DNA of 64,000 bases, from the NCBI GenBank assembly GCA_965279735.1, contig OZ257260.1, positions 620,001-684,000 of the forward strand, given 5' to 3'. The notes below the pieces were generated by a model. It was not told the origin of the DNA and ran no database searches. It saw only the letters and a program-made list of their open reading frames with translations. Shown in pieces: positions 24,099-33,111 of this stretch; positions within the stretch are counted from its first letter, which is position 1; each line of letters opens with the position of its first letter. This stretch comes from CAIUGU01 sp965279735. Its GTDB lineage: Bacteria; Pseudomonadota; Gammaproteobacteria; Steroidobacterales; Steroidobacteraceae. The translations under genes and the position numbers were made by a program.

Positions 24099-25892
24099 AT
24101 GCAGCACATACGCAACTTCTCCATCATCGCGCACGTCGATCACGGCAAATCCACGCTGGCCGACCGGTTCATCCAGCTCTGCGGCGGCCTGGAAGCGAGG
24201 GAGATGGAAAGCCAGGTGCTGGACTCCATGGCCCTGGAGCGCGAACGGGGCATCACGATCAAGGCACAGAGCGTCAGCCTGGGATACAAGGCCCGTGACG
24301 GCATCACCTACCAGCTGAACATGATCGACACCCCCGGGCACGTCGATTTCTCGTATGAAGTCTCGCGCTCGCTTGCGGCCTGCGAGGGCGCGCTGCTCGT
24401 CGTCGATGCCGCCCAGGGCGTCGAAGCTCAAAGCGTGGCCAACTGCTACACCGCACTCGAGCAAGGTCTCGAGGTGGTGCCGGTCCTGAACAAGATCGAC
24501 CTGCCCTCGGCCGAGCCCGACAAGGTCATCACGCAGATCGAGGAAATCATCGGCATCGAGGCCACCGACGCCGTACGCGTGAGCGCCAAGACCGGCGAGG
24601 GCGTACCTGATCTCCTCGAGGAACTGGTCCGTCGCATCCCCGCTCCCAAGGGTGATCCCGATGGGCCGCTGCAGGCGCTGATCATCGATTCGTGGTTCGA
24701 CAACTATGTCGGTGTCGTCTCGCTCGTCAGGGTGATGAACGGCTCGCTCAAGATGGGACAGAAGATCCGCGTCTGGACCACGGGTCGCGCGCACACCATC
24801 GACAAGCTCGGCCGGTTCACCCCGAAGTCGCGTCCCTCGGAATCGCTGGCCACGGGCGAAGTCGGCTTCGTCATCGCCGGCATCAAGGAGATCGACGGCG
24901 CGCCGGTGGGTGACACGATCACGCTCGACAACCGTCCATGCGAAGCGCCTCTGGCGGGTTTCAAGCAAATTCAGCCGCGAGTGTTCGCAGGCTTGTTTCC
25001 CGTCAGCACGGATGATTACGAGTCGTTCAGGGATGCGCTGTCGAAGCTCAAGCTCAATGATTCGGCGCTGCACTACGAGCCTGAAGTTTCAACAGCACTG
25101 GGTTTCGGATTCCGCTGCGGCTTTCTCGGGCTGCTGCACATGGACATCGTGCAGGAGCGACTGGAGCGCGAATACAACCTCGACCTGATCACCAGCGCGC
25201 CAACCGTCGTCTATGAGATCGAGAGAACGGACGGCGACGTCATCTACGTCGACAATCCATCGAAGCTGCCGCCCTCCAACGAGATCGCGGACCTGCGCGA
25301 GCCGATCATCATCGCGAACATCCTCGTGCCGCCGGAGTACATCGGCGCCGTGCTCAAGCTGTGCACCGACAAGCGCGGCAAGCAGAAGAAGATGCAGTAC
25401 CTCGGCAACCAGGTGTCGCTGCAGTACGAGTTGCCCATGGCGGACGTCGTGCTCGACTTCTTCGACCGGCTGAAGTCGGGGAGCCGCGGCTACGCTTCGT
25501 TCGATTACGAGTTCAGCCACTTCGCGTCGGCGCCGCTTGTGAAGCTCGACGTGCTGATCAACAACGACCGGGTGGATGCACTGTCCATCATCATCCACCG
25601 CGACCATGCCTACACCCGCGGCCGGGAACTCGTCGACAAGATGCAGGAACTGATTCCGCGCCAGATGTTCGAAGTGGCCATCCAGGCTGCCATCGGCAGC
25701 AACGTCGTCGCGCGGGCGTCAGTGAAGGCGTTGCGCAAGAACGTGCTCGCCAAGTGCTACGGCGGCGATATCAGCCGCAAGCGCAAGCTCCTCGAGAAGC
25801 AGAAGGAAGGCAAGAAGCGCATGAAGCAGGTCGGGTCGGTCGAAATTCCGCAGGAAGCGTTCCTGGCGGTCCTCAAAATCGGCAAGGACTGA
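24099..25892 (+). CDS. lepA: Elongation factor 4 (LepA)
   Basis: Translational GTPase that can back-translocate ribosomes and affects 30S maturation. 597 residues. G motifs: HVDHGKSTLAD (G1), RGITIKAQ (G2), DTPGHVDFSYEV (G3), NKIDLPSAEPDKV (G4). The elongation-factor-like domains and the LepA-specific C-terminus with KQKEGKKRMKQVGSVEIPQEAFLAVL are intact. The following signal peptidase gene is the usual neighbour. Confidence 0.98.
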   Translation: MQHIRNFSIIAHVDHGKSTLADRFIQLCGGLEAREMESQVLDSMALERERGITIKAQSVSLGYKARDGITYQLNMIDTPGHVDFSYEVSRSLAACEGALLVVDAAQGVEAQSVANCYTALEQGLEVVPVLNKIDLPSAEPDKVITQIEEIIGIEATDAVRVSAKTGEGVPDLLEELVRRIPAPKGDPDGPLQALIIDSWFDNYVGVVSLVRVMNGSLKMGQKIRVWTTGRAHTIDKLGRFTPKSRPSESLATGEVGFVIAGIKEIDGAPVGDTITLDNRPCEAPLAGFKQIQPRVFAGLFPVSTDDYESFRDALSKLKLNDSALHYEPEVSTALGFGFRCGFLGLLHMDIVQERLEREYNLDLITSAPTVVYEIERTDGDVIYVDNPSKLPPSNEIADLREPIIIANILVPPEYIGAVLKLCTDKRGKQKKMQYLGNQVSLQYELPMADVVLDFFDRLKSGSRGYASFDYEFSHFASAPLVKLDVLINNDRVDALSIIIHRDHAYTRGRELVDKMQELIPRQMFEVAIQAAIGSNVVARASVKALRKNVLAKCYGGDISRKRKLLEKQKEGKKRMKQVGSVEIPQEAFLAVLKIGKD

Positions 25893-25974
25893 AGACGCCT
25901 CTGTTCACTGCCCGCGAAATACCCAATACTGTCGACAATTCAATTGCCTGCAAGGCCTCAAGGCACCCTGACTC

Positions 25975-26760
25975 ATGATCATCGATTTCTCGTTTGTTCT
26001 GGTGGCAGCCACCCTGCTGACCGGTCTGATCTGGGGCGGGTATGCGGTGTTCGCCAAGCCACGGCAGGCGCTTGCGGGGGGCGGCGTCGCCGAACCGGTC
26101 CGCGAGCCGGTCGTCGTGGAATACGCGCGTTCCTTCTTCCCGATCATCGTGATCGTGCTGGTCGTGCGCTCGTTCCTGTTCGAGCCCTTCCGGATTCCGT
26201 CCGATTCGATGATGCCGACGCTGCTGGACGGCGATTTCATCTTTGTGAGCAAGTACGCATACGGTCTCAAGCTGCCGGTGCTCAATACCCGCATCGTCCC
26301 GATCGGCGATCCCAAGCGGGGTGATGTCGTCGTGTTCCGCCTGCCGTCCGATCCCAAGGTCAACTACATCAAGCGCCTCGTGGGCATGCCGGGCGATCGG
26401 ATCAGCGTGCGCAGCGACCAGCTCTACATCAACGACGAGCGCATAGCGGTCGAGTTCAACGGGCTGTACCAGGGTGAGGATTATCTCGGTGCACAGCTCG
26501 GGGCCGAGCAACTGGGCACGGCCAATCACAGCGTGATGTACATTCCGGGGCGGGAAGCTGCCGATTTCGAGGACGTGGTGCCGGCGGGGCATTATTTCTT
26601 CATGGGCGACAACCGCGATAACAGCCGCGACAGCCGCTTCCCGGAAGTGGGGTTTGTGCCTGAGGGCAACCTGGTCGGCAAGGCGGTCAGGATCTGGCTG
26701 AACGTCAAGCTGCCTTCGGGGCCGGTCCTCTGGAGCCGGATCGGCGACGCCATCAAGTGA
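25975..26760 (+). CDS. lepB: Signal peptidase I
   Basis: Inner-membrane serine protease that removes Sec and Tat signal peptides. 261 residues, shorter than E. coli LepB (324). Two membrane segments (about 5-25 and 49-66), then the catalytic domain: nucleophile Ser in RIPSDSMMPTLLDGDF, catalytic Lys in NYIKRLVGMPGDRI, and the box GHYFFMGDNRDNSRDSR. Part of the conserved lepA-lepB-DUF4845-rnc-era-recO run. Confidence 0.96.
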   Translation: MIIDFSFVLVAATLLTGLIWGGYAVFAKPRQALAGGGVAEPVREPVVVEYARSFFPIIVIVLVVRSFLFEPFRIPSDSMMPTLLDGDFIFVSKYAYGLKLPVLNTRIVPIGDPKRGDVVVFRLPSDPKVNYIKRLVGMPGDRISVRSDQLYINDERIAVEFNGLYQGEDYLGAQLGAEQLGTANHSVMYIPGREAADFEDVVPAGHYFFMGDNRDNSRDSRFPEVGFVPEGNLVGKAVRIWLNVKLPSGPVLWSRIGDAIK

Positions 26761-26825
26761 CGCCATCGGGCTGACCTGATTGATGCATGAATGGAACGGG
26801 ACTGCGTGACAGAACGGGAGACGAT

Positions 26826-27218
26826 ATGCAGCTGAACAACCAGGGTCGGCGTGGGCTCAAGTACCAGCGCGGGGCGACCTTTCTCGGCATGCTCACGATC
26901 CTTGCCATCCTCGGGCTCGCGCTCTATGCCGGTATCCGCCTGACGCCGCTGTACCTCGAATACATGAAGGTCTCGCGAGCGATGGAACAGGTCCGTACCG
27001 AGTTCACCAATGACCCCACCAACGCACCGGCATTGCGGACTGCGCTGAATCGCCGCTGGGCGATCGAGGACATCACCACCATCACTCCGGAAGACATGGA
27101 CATCCACAAGGAAGGCAGTGCCTTCATCATGCGTGCCTACTACCGGGCTGAAGCGCCATTCGTCTCCAACGTGTCCCTGGTGGTGGATTTCGACAAGACG
27201 GTCGACATCCCCCAATGA
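26826..27218 (+). CDS. DUF4845 membrane protein
   Basis: About 130 residues from ATG 26826, which has GGGAG 6 bp upstream (an upstream ATG at 26787 would add 13). One membrane segment (about residues 18-36, GATFLGMLTILAILGLALYAGI) sits after a short basic cytoplasmic tail; the remainder is periplasmic and ends in a hydrophobic beta-rich stretch (VSLVVDFDKTVDI). Proteins of this family commonly sit between lepB and rnc in gammaproteobacteria. Function unknown; topology resembles a pilin-like N-terminus but there is no prepilin cleavage motif. Confidence 0.85.
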   Translation: MQLNNQGRRGLKYQRGATFLGMLTILAILGLALYAGIRLTPLYLEYMKVSRAMEQVRTEFTNDPTNAPALRTALNRRWAIEDITTITPEDMDIHKEGSAFIMRAYYRAEAPFVSNVSLVVDFDKTVDIPQ

Positions 27219-27240
27219 TTGTTCCGGCGGGCAACGCCAT

Positions 27241-27954
27241 TTGAAGACCTCCGGCGAATGGCTGGAGTGCGCGCTGGGGTACACCTTCCAGGACCCTGAC
27301 CTGCTGGCAGCCGCACTGACCCACCGCAGCGCCGGCGGACCGAACAACGAAAGGCTCGAATTCCTGGGCGATGCAGTCCTGAATTGCGTCGTTGCCCAAC
27401 TCGTCTTCCGTGAATTCGCCACCGCTCCGGAAGGCGAGCTGTCGAGATTCCGGGCCAGCCTGGTCAGCGGCGAATCGCTGGCGGTGATCGCTGCCGAACT
27501 CGGATTGGGCGATCGCCTGAAAATGGGTTCGGGCGAACTGAAATCCGGCGGCTTCCGCCGCAAATCCATGCTGGCGGACGGGTTCGAGGCGCTGCTCGGG
27601 GCGATCTATCTCGATGGCAGTTTCGACGCCGCTGCCCGGGTCATTGAAACGCTTTTCCTCCCGCGCCTCGACCGGTTGCCGACGGCCGCCGAACTCAAGG
27701 ATCCGAAGACGCGGCTGCAGGAAGCCTTGCAGGCACGGGGCGTCGCGCTGCCCTTGTATGCCATCGAGTCGATTGCGGGAGAGGCGCACAATCAGCTTTT
27801 CCGCGTATCCTGTCGCGTCGAATCGCTGGGACTCAAGGCGGAAGGCGAGGGGCCGGGTCGGCGGCGCGCCGAACAGGAAGCCGCCCAGAAAATCCTTGAG
27901 CAGCTGGGCGAACCCCGTGCTGCAGCCGCGAGAGAGGGAGAGAGACGAGCATGA
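27241..27954 (+). CDS. rnc: Ribonuclease III
   Basis: Double-strand-specific endoribonuclease for rRNA and mRNA processing. About 237 residues from TTG 27241, chosen because the RNase III fold begins right after it (LKTSGEWLECALGYTFQDPDLLAAALTHRSA). The catalytic signature is NERLEFLGDAVLNCVV; the second acidic site is DGFEALLGAIYLDG. A C-terminal double-stranded-RNA-binding domain (DPKTRLQEALQARG...RRRAEQEAAQKILEQL) is present. The stop overlaps the era start. Confidence 0.95.
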   Translation: MKTSGEWLECALGYTFQDPDLLAAALTHRSAGGPNNERLEFLGDAVLNCVVAQLVFREFATAPEGELSRFRASLVSGESLAVIAAELGLGDRLKMGSGELKSGGFRRKSMLADGFEALLGAIYLDGSFDAAARVIETLFLPRLDRLPTAAELKDPKTRLQEALQARGVALPLYAIESIAGEAHNQLFRVSCRVESLGLKAEGEGPGRRRAEQEAAQKILEQLGEPRAAAAREGERRA

Positions 27955-28943
27955 TCCTGCCTGAGACACCGGAAGAGACTCCGGAACCCCCGGAGTCCAC
28001 TTCTGATGACGCAGACGCCGGGCTGCTACCCGAGGCTGTCACGCATCCTCCCGGCTATCGCTGCGGTTTTGCGGCGATCGTCGGCCGCCCGAATGTCGGC
28101 AAATCCACGCTGCTGAATGCGCTGCTGGGCCGCAAGATCAGCATCGTGAGCCCGAAGCCGCAGACGACGCGGCACCGCATTCTCGGCATCCTGAATGCTC
28201 CCATGGCGCAGATCGTATTCGTCGATACGCCGGGACTGCACACCGACGAGCGGCGGATGATGAACCGCTACATGAACCGGTCTGCGCTGGCTTCCTTGAG
28301 CGATGCCGACATCAACCTGTTTGTCGTCGAAGCGTTGCGCTGGGATGAAGACGACCAGCGTGTGCTGGACGACCTGAAGCGGAGCAATCGCCCGATCATC
28401 CTGCTCGTCAACAAGGTGGACGTGGTGACCCCTCGCGAGCGCCTGTTCCCGTACCTGGAGGAAGTGACGCGCCGTGCCGACTTTGCGGCCATCATTCCGC
28501 TGTCCGGACTGAAGCGCAGCAATCTCGACAAGTTGCCGGAGGTGGTGGCCGCGCATCTGCCGGAATCTCCGCCGCATTTTCCCGCGGAACAGATCACCGA
28601 TCGCAGCGAGCGTTTCCAGACGGCCGAGATCATCCGCGAGAAACTCACCTGGCGGCTGCGCCAGGAATTGCCGTACGGGCTCACCGTGGAGATCGAGCGC
28701 TTCCAGGAAGAGGAAGACAACCGGCTGCTCATCGGCGCCGTGATCTGGGTTGAACGCACCGGCCAGAAAGCCATTGTCATCGGCCAGGGCGGGGAAGGTC
28801 TCAAGGACGTGGGAACCCGCGCGCGCCTCGAGCTGACGCAGCTCCTTGGCCGCCGCGTGCACCTCGAACTGTGGGTCAAGGTGAAGGAGAACTGGTCCGA
28901 CAGCGAATCGGCCCTCCGCCAGTTCGGCTATGACGCTTCCTAG
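27951..28943 (+). CDS. era: GTPase Era
   Basis: Essential GTPase for 16S rRNA 3'-end maturation and 30S assembly. 330 residues; the ~25-residue acidic N-terminal extension (ETPEETPEPPESTSDD) is longer than in E. coli. G motifs: GRPNVGKSTLLNAL, the switch region QTTRHRILG, DTPGLH, and NKVDVV. The C-terminal KH domain (QELPYGLTVEIERFQEEEDNR..., IGQGGEGLKDVGTRARLELTQLLGRRVHLELWVKVKENW) is complete. Overlaps rnc (4 bp) and recO (14 bp). Confidence 0.97.
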   Translation: MILPETPEETPEPPESTSDDADAGLLPEAVTHPPGYRCGFAAIVGRPNVGKSTLLNALLGRKISIVSPKPQTTRHRILGILNAPMAQIVFVDTPGLHTDERRMMNRYMNRSALASLSDADINLFVVEALRWDEDDQRVLDDLKRSNRPIILLVNKVDVVTPRERLFPYLEEVTRRADFAAIIPLSGLKRSNLDKLPEVVAAHLPESPPHFPAEQITDRSERFQTAEIIREKLTWRLRQELPYGLTVEIERFQEEEDNRLLIGAVIWVERTGQKAIVIGQGGEGLKDVGTRARLELTQLLGRRVHLELWVKVKENWSDSESALRQFGYDAS

Positions 28944-29673
28944 GGAAAATCACCGCCGGGTACTGCTGCAGCCTGCCTATCTTCTGCACCAGAGGCCGTA
29001 TCGGGACTCCGGGCGCATTCTCGAACTGTTCGCGCGGGATCATGGACGGATCACCGTGTTTGCCCGTGGAGTCCGTCGCGCGGGTTCGCCTTTCCTGCCG
29101 GTATTGCAGCCCTTCAACCGGTTGCTCGCATCGTGGAGCGCCCACGGTGAGGCGGGAACCTTCATGCATGCCGAGTTCGATGGGGCCGTCGCTGCGTTGC
29201 CGGGTTCGCGGCTGCTGAGCGGTTTCTATCTCAACGAGCTGTTGATCAGGCTCCTTGTCCGGCATGACGTGAACGCCGACATCTTCGACCAGTACGAACA
29301 GACGCTGACGGAGCTCAAGTCGTCGGCGGACGAAGGCCGCACCTTGAGAATCTTCGAGAAGCGTCTGCTTGAGGCGATTGGCTATGGGCTGTCACTGGAC
29401 CGCGAAGCCGGCAGTGGTCGCGAAGTGGATCCCGCCTGTGCCTATCGTTTCCGCATCGACCATGGCCTCGCCCGTGTGGATGGCGTCGCAGAAGGCAGCC
29501 TGATATTTTCCGGCGCGTCGCTCCTGTCGCTGGCCCGCGAAGTCCTGGACGATGCCGTGTCGCGATCGGATGCCCGTCGCCTGCTGCGGGCAGCGCTCGA
29601 CGAGTGCCTCGATGGCCGCGCGCTCAACAGCCGGGAAGTGGCGACGGCGTTTAGGAAGCTCCGGAATTCATGA
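28930..29673 (+). CDS. recO: DNA repair protein RecO
   Basis: Mediator that helps load RecA on gapped DNA in the RecFOR pathway. 247 residues. N-terminal OB domain (RVLLQPAYLLHQRPYRDSGRILELFARDHGRITVFARGVRRAGS, the usual RecO signature) and a helical C-terminal domain (FYLNELLIRLLVRHDVNADIFDQYEQTLTEL). The four zinc-finger cysteines of some RecO proteins are absent, as in E. coli. The ATG lies inside the end of era. Confidence 0.94.
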   Translation: MTLPRENHRRVLLQPAYLLHQRPYRDSGRILELFARDHGRITVFARGVRRAGSPFLPVLQPFNRLLASWSAHGEAGTFMHAEFDGAVAALPGSRLLSGFYLNELLIRLLVRHDVNADIFDQYEQTLTELKSSADEGRTLRIFEKRLLEAIGYGLSLDREAGSGREVDPACAYRFRIDHGLARVDGVAEGSLIFSGASLLSLAREVLDDAVSRSDARRLLRAALDECLDGRALNSREVATAFRKLRNS

Positions 29674-29743
29674 ATTCAGAATAATTTCAGCGTCACTATC
29701 ATCCCGATTGGAACCCTCATCCTCTGAATTGCCACTCGCATCC

Positions 29744-30469
29744 ATGTCAATCAATCTGGGTATAAACATCGATCATGTGGCTACGCTCCGTCAGGTGCGG
29801 GGCACGACTTATCCTGATCCGCTCCTGGCGGCGTTGCTGGCCGAGCAATCGGGCGCCGACAGCATCACGCTGCACCTGCGGGAAGATCGCCGCCACATCC
29901 AGGATCGCGATGTCCGGATCTTCAGGGACGCATTGCAGACCCACATGAATCTCGAGATGGCTGCCACGGAAGAAATGCTGGCGCTGGCCGTGGCGGTCAA
30001 GCCTGCGGACTGCTGCCTCGTTCCGGAAAAGCGCAACGAGGTGACAACCGAAGGCGGCCTCGATGTCGTGGGCCAGGCAGCCGAACTCAAGGAAGCTTGT
30101 GCACGACTGAAAGCGGCGGGAATTCGCGTTTCCCTGTTCATTGATCCCGAACCGCGGCAACTCGATGCAGCGGCTCAAGCGGGCGCCCCCGTCGTTGAAT
30201 TGCACACAGGCGCTTACGCCGAAGCCACCGGTGGCAAGCAAGCCATCGAACTCAATCGCCTGGTCACCGCCGCCCGGCATGCGGCAGCAATCGGCCTGAC
30301 AGTGCATGCAGGTCATGGTCTGCACTATCACAACGTCCAGCCCATTGCGGCCATCCGCGAGATCGTCGAACTCAACATCGGTCACGCGATCATCGCGAGG
30401 GCAGTGTTTGATGGTTTGCCGACGGCCGTTCGTGAGATGAAGCGTCTTATGATCGAAGGACGGGGTTAG
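29744..30469 (+). CDS. pdxJ: Pyridoxine 5'-phosphate synthase
   Basis: Final ring-closing step of DXP-dependent vitamin B6 synthesis. 241 residues from ATG 29744 (MSINLGINIDHVATLRQVRGTTYPDP). Family motifs: SGADSITLHLREDRRHIQDRDV, NLEMAATEEM, CCLVPEKRNEVTTEGGLDV, VVELHTGAYAEA, and HAGHGLHYHNVQPIA. Usual neighbour of recO and acpS; here a hairpin repeat separates it from acpS. Confidence 0.97.
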   Translation: MSINLGINIDHVATLRQVRGTTYPDPLLAALLAEQSGADSITLHLREDRRHIQDRDVRIFRDALQTHMNLEMAATEEMLALAVAVKPADCCLVPEKRNEVTTEGGLDVVGQAAELKEACARLKAAGIRVSLFIDPEPRQLDAAAQAGAPVVELHTGAYAEATGGKQAIELNRLVTAARHAAAIGLTVHAGHGLHYHNVQPIAAIREIVELNIGHAIIARAVFDGLPTAVREMKRLMIEGRG

Positions 30470-30473
30470 GAGG

Positions 30474-30586
30474 TGAGCTCGTGATGAGGAAGCATTTTCA
30501 AGAACGCCGCGAGTACGTCCTTGTAGGCTCCGGGTTCGGCTTCCTGCCTCACACGGTCTCGAAAATGCTTCCTCACCCCAAGCTCA
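30474..30586 (+). repeat. Hairpin repeat element, copy 3
   Basis: A 113 bp element starting 5 bp after the pdxJ stop and ending 34 bp before acpS. Arms 30474-30499 and 30561-30586 are complementary at 23 of 26 positions. The core (CGCCGCGAGTACGTCCTTGT, CTCCGGGTTCGGCTTCCTGC, CTCACACGGT) matches copies 1 and 2 with a few substitutions. The inner TACA/TGTA hairpin becomes TACG/TGTA, keeping a G-U pair. The stem sequence (GAGGAAGCATTTTC) again differs from the other copies. Confidence 0.9.
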
Positions 30587-30620
30587 CTCAAAAGCAGATT
30601 CGAAGCACCGGTGCCCGGTT

Positions 30621-31004
30621 GTGATCTTCGGAATCGGAACTGACGTTGTGCAGATGTCTCGCATCGAAGCTGCGTATGAGCGTCATGGCGAGCACCTTGT
30701 GCGGCGTCTGTTGCTGCCTGCTGAGGAAGAGCTGTTCCGGAAGACGAAACGGCCGGCGAGATTCCTGGCGATGCGGTTTGCGGCGAAGGAAGCCATCGTG
30801 AAAGCGATGGGGACCGGTTTCGCGCACGGAATGTGGATCCGGGATTCAGGTTTTGTGCCGAACCAGTGGGGCAGGCCGGATATCATCTGGTCGGACCGTG
30901 GACGGGCATTGAGCGAGAAAATGGGGATTGGCGAGGGGCACATTACCCTGACGGATGAAGCGGGTTTGATCGTGGCGGTGGCAGTGCTGATGAAAAAGAC
31001 ATGA
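30621..31004 (+). CDS. acpS: Holo-[acyl-carrier-protein] synthase
   Basis: Attaches the phosphopantetheine arm of CoA to acyl carrier protein. 127 residues from GTG 30621. Signatures: IFGIGTDVVQMSRIE (Mg-binding Asp) and RFLAMRFAAKEAIVKAMGTG (Mg-binding Glu and catalytic Lys region). Overlaps the next gene by 4 bp (ATGA). Confidence 0.95.
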   Translation: MIFGIGTDVVQMSRIEAAYERHGEHLVRRLLLPAEEELFRKTKRPARFLAMRFAAKEAIVKAMGTGFAHGMWIRDSGFVPNQWGRPDIIWSDRGRALSEKMGIGEGHITLTDEAGLIVAVAVLMKKT

Positions 31005-31780
31005 ACGTTTTCGTATTCGACATCGAAACCATTCCCGACATTGAACTCGGGCGCCGGATCTACGACCTCGAAGGCCTGACCGACAAGCAGATCGGCTATG
31101 TCATGCAGACCAAGCGCCGTGAAGAGGCAGGTCACGAATTCCTGTCGCTGGAGCAGCATCGTGTCGTCGCGATCTCGATTGCATGGCGTTCGCGGGATTC
31201 GTTCAAGGTCTGGAGTCTTGGCGAACCCAATGCCCCGGAAGCGGAGATCATCCAGCGCTTCTTCGATGGCATCGACAAGTATTCGCCCGACCTTGTTTCG
31301 TGGAACGGCAGCGGCTTCGATCTGCCGGTCCTGCACTACCGCGCGCTGAAGCACGGCATCCAGGCGCCGCGCTACTGGGAAACCGGGGATGAGGATGCGT
31401 CGTTCCGCTGGAACAATTATCTGAGCCGTTTCCACTGGCGGCATCTCGATGTGATGGACGTGCTCTCCGGGTTCCAGGCGCGCGGGCGGGCGAGTCTTGA
31501 GGATATCGCTATGCTGCTCGGGCTTCCCGGCAAGCTCGGAATGAGCGGCGACAAGGTCTGGGACGCGTATCTCGACGGACAGATCGAAGGGATCCGCAAT
31601 TACTGCGAAACAGACGTGATCAACACGTACCTCGTCTTCCTGCGCTTCGAACTCATGCGCGGACGCATGACGCCCGATCAGTACTCGATCGAATGCAAGC
31701 GGGTCCGCGATACGTTGCAGGCGCAGTCGAAACCCCATTTCCAGGAGTTCCTCGCAGCCTGGCCGGAGCCCGTGAATTGA
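31001..31780 (+). CDS. PolB-like 3'-5' exonuclease (DEDD superfamily)
   Basis: 259 residues resembling the predicted 3'-5' exonucleases related to the proofreading domain of DNA polymerase B. Exo I is FVFDIETIPDIELG (Asp and Glu), exo II is LVSWNGSGFDLPVLHYRAL, and exo III is YCETDVINTYLVFLRF with Asp-Val-x-x-Thr-Tyr. No polymerase domain. The substrate in the cell is unknown; a DNA repair role is an inference. Coupled by overlap to acpS and to rlmD (TTGA). Confidence 0.85.
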   Translation: MNVFVFDIETIPDIELGRRIYDLEGLTDKQIGYVMQTKRREEAGHEFLSLEQHRVVAISIAWRSRDSFKVWSLGEPNAPEAEIIQRFFDGIDKYSPDLVSWNGSGFDLPVLHYRALKHGIQAPRYWETGDEDASFRWNNYLSRFHWRHLDVMDVLSGFQARGRASLEDIAMLLGLPGKLGMSGDKVWDAYLDGQIEGIRNYCETDVINTYLVFLRFELMRGRMTPDQYSIECKRVRDTLQAQSKPHFQEFLAAWPEPVN

Positions 31781-33111
31781 GCCGGAGGAAGGCGGCCGTC
31801 CGGCATGCACAGGTTCGTGCTCCCGAAGAAGCCCTGATCAACGATCTCGCGCATGACGGTCGCGGGGTGACGCGCATCGATGGCAAGACCGTGTTCGTCG
31901 CGGATGCCTTGCCCGGCGAGACGGTGCGGCTTGTACGCAACAGCTTTCATGCGACGTTCGACGAAGCTCGTCTCGAGTATGTGCTCACGCCTTCCGCTGA
32001 CCGCGTGGCGCCCCAGTGCGTTCACTTCGGGCTGTGCGGTGGCTGCGCTTTGCAGCACCTGGCTCCTGCGAAGCAGCTCGAGTTCAAGCAGCACCAGCTT
32101 TTCGAAGCGTTCGAGCGCATCGGGAAAGTGACGCCTGATTCGGTGTTGTCGCCTTTGCAGGGGGATGTCTGGCGGTATCGTCGCCGTGCACGCCTCGGTG
32201 CGAAGTGGGTCATCAAGAAGAACAAGATGCTGGTCGGCTTTCGCGAGCGCGGGACGCCGTATCTTGCTGAATTGGGTTCGTGCGCCGTCCTGCAATCGCC
32301 GCTGGACCATATGCTCGTGCCGCTCGCCGAAATCATCGGAACATTGAGCCTCAAGGACCGCATTCCCCAGATCGAAGTCGCGGTGGCCGACAGGACGACG
32401 GCGCTGGTCTTCCGGACGCTCGGAGACTTGACCGTCGATGATCTGGAGAAGCTGCGGGGTTTTGCGACTCGCCATGCAGTGCAGATCTATCTGCAACCCG
32501 GCAACTATTCCACCGTCGTACCTCTCGATGCGGGTGCGCAGCCGCTGACGTACCGGTTGCCCCGTTTTGATGTGGAAATCGAATTCCTGCCGGCCGATTT
32601 CATCCAGGTGAACGGCGACCTCAACCGGCGCATGGTCGAATTCGCGGTGGATTTGCTGGCGCCCGAACCCAGCGATCACGTGGTTGATCTCTTCTGCGGC
32701 CTCGGTAATTTCTCCCTGCCGTTGGCGCGCCATGCAGGTCAGGTCGTTGGGGTTGATGGTGAAGCGGGACTCATCGAGCGTGCCCGGGAAAACGCCCGCC
32801 GCAACGGCATTGCCAACACCACGTTCTTTGCAGCCAATCTTGCCGAAAAGCCGGACGGTCAGCCTTGGGCCGAGAGCCGATATCACAAGGTACTACTCGA
32901 TCCTCCTCGGGCAGGGGCCATCGAAGTACTGCCGATGATCGCGCGCAGCGGTGCAACGCGCCTCGTGTATATTTCCTGCCATCCTGCGAGTCTCGCGCGG
33001 GATGCAGGGCTCCTGGTGCGCGAGCACGGTTACACGCTCAAGGCGGCAGGCGTAATGGACATGTTTGCGCACACGGCCCACGTGGAATCCATCGCACTCT
33101 TCGAAAAATGA
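31777..33111 (+). CDS. rlmD: 23S rRNA (uracil-1939-C5)-methyltransferase RlmD
   Basis: SAM-dependent RNA methyltransferase. About 444 residues from TTG 31777 overlapping the exonuclease stop. N-terminal TRAM domain (INDLAHDGRGVTRIDGKTVFVADALPGETV), then the Fe-S cluster ligands CVHFGLCGGCALQHL. Catalytic domain: DLFCGLGNFSLPLAR (SAM binding), VLLDPPRAGAIEVL, and the nucleophile Cys in LVYISCHPASLARDAG. The related RlmC and TrmA are possible but the TRAM plus Fe-S layout and length favour RlmD. Coupled to nagZ by ATGA. Confidence 0.9.
   Translation: MSRRKAAVRHAQVRAPEEALINDLAHDGRGVTRIDGKTVFVADALPGETVRLVRNSFHATFDEARLEYVLTPSADRVAPQCVHFGLCGGCALQHLAPAKQLEFKQHQLFEAFERIGKVTPDSVLSPLQGDVWRYRRRARLGAKWVIKKNKMLVGFRERGTPYLAELGSCAVLQSPLDHMLVPLAEIIGTLSLKDRIPQIEVAVADRTTALVFRTLGDLTVDDLEKLRGFATRHAVQIYLQPGNYSTVVPLDAGAQPLTYRLPRFDVEIEFLPADFIQVNGDLNRRMVEFAVDLLAPEPSDHVVDLFCGLGNFSLPLARHAGQVVGVDGEAGLIERARENARRNGIANTTFFAANLAEKPDGQPWAESRYHKVLLDPPRAGAIEVLPMIARSGATRLVYISCHPASLARDAGLLVREHGYTLKAAGVMDMFAHTAHVESIALFEK

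Noticed and set aside
24003..25073. A 356-codon open frame antisense to lepA
   Set aside because: Antisense shadow of lepA; no recognisable domain.
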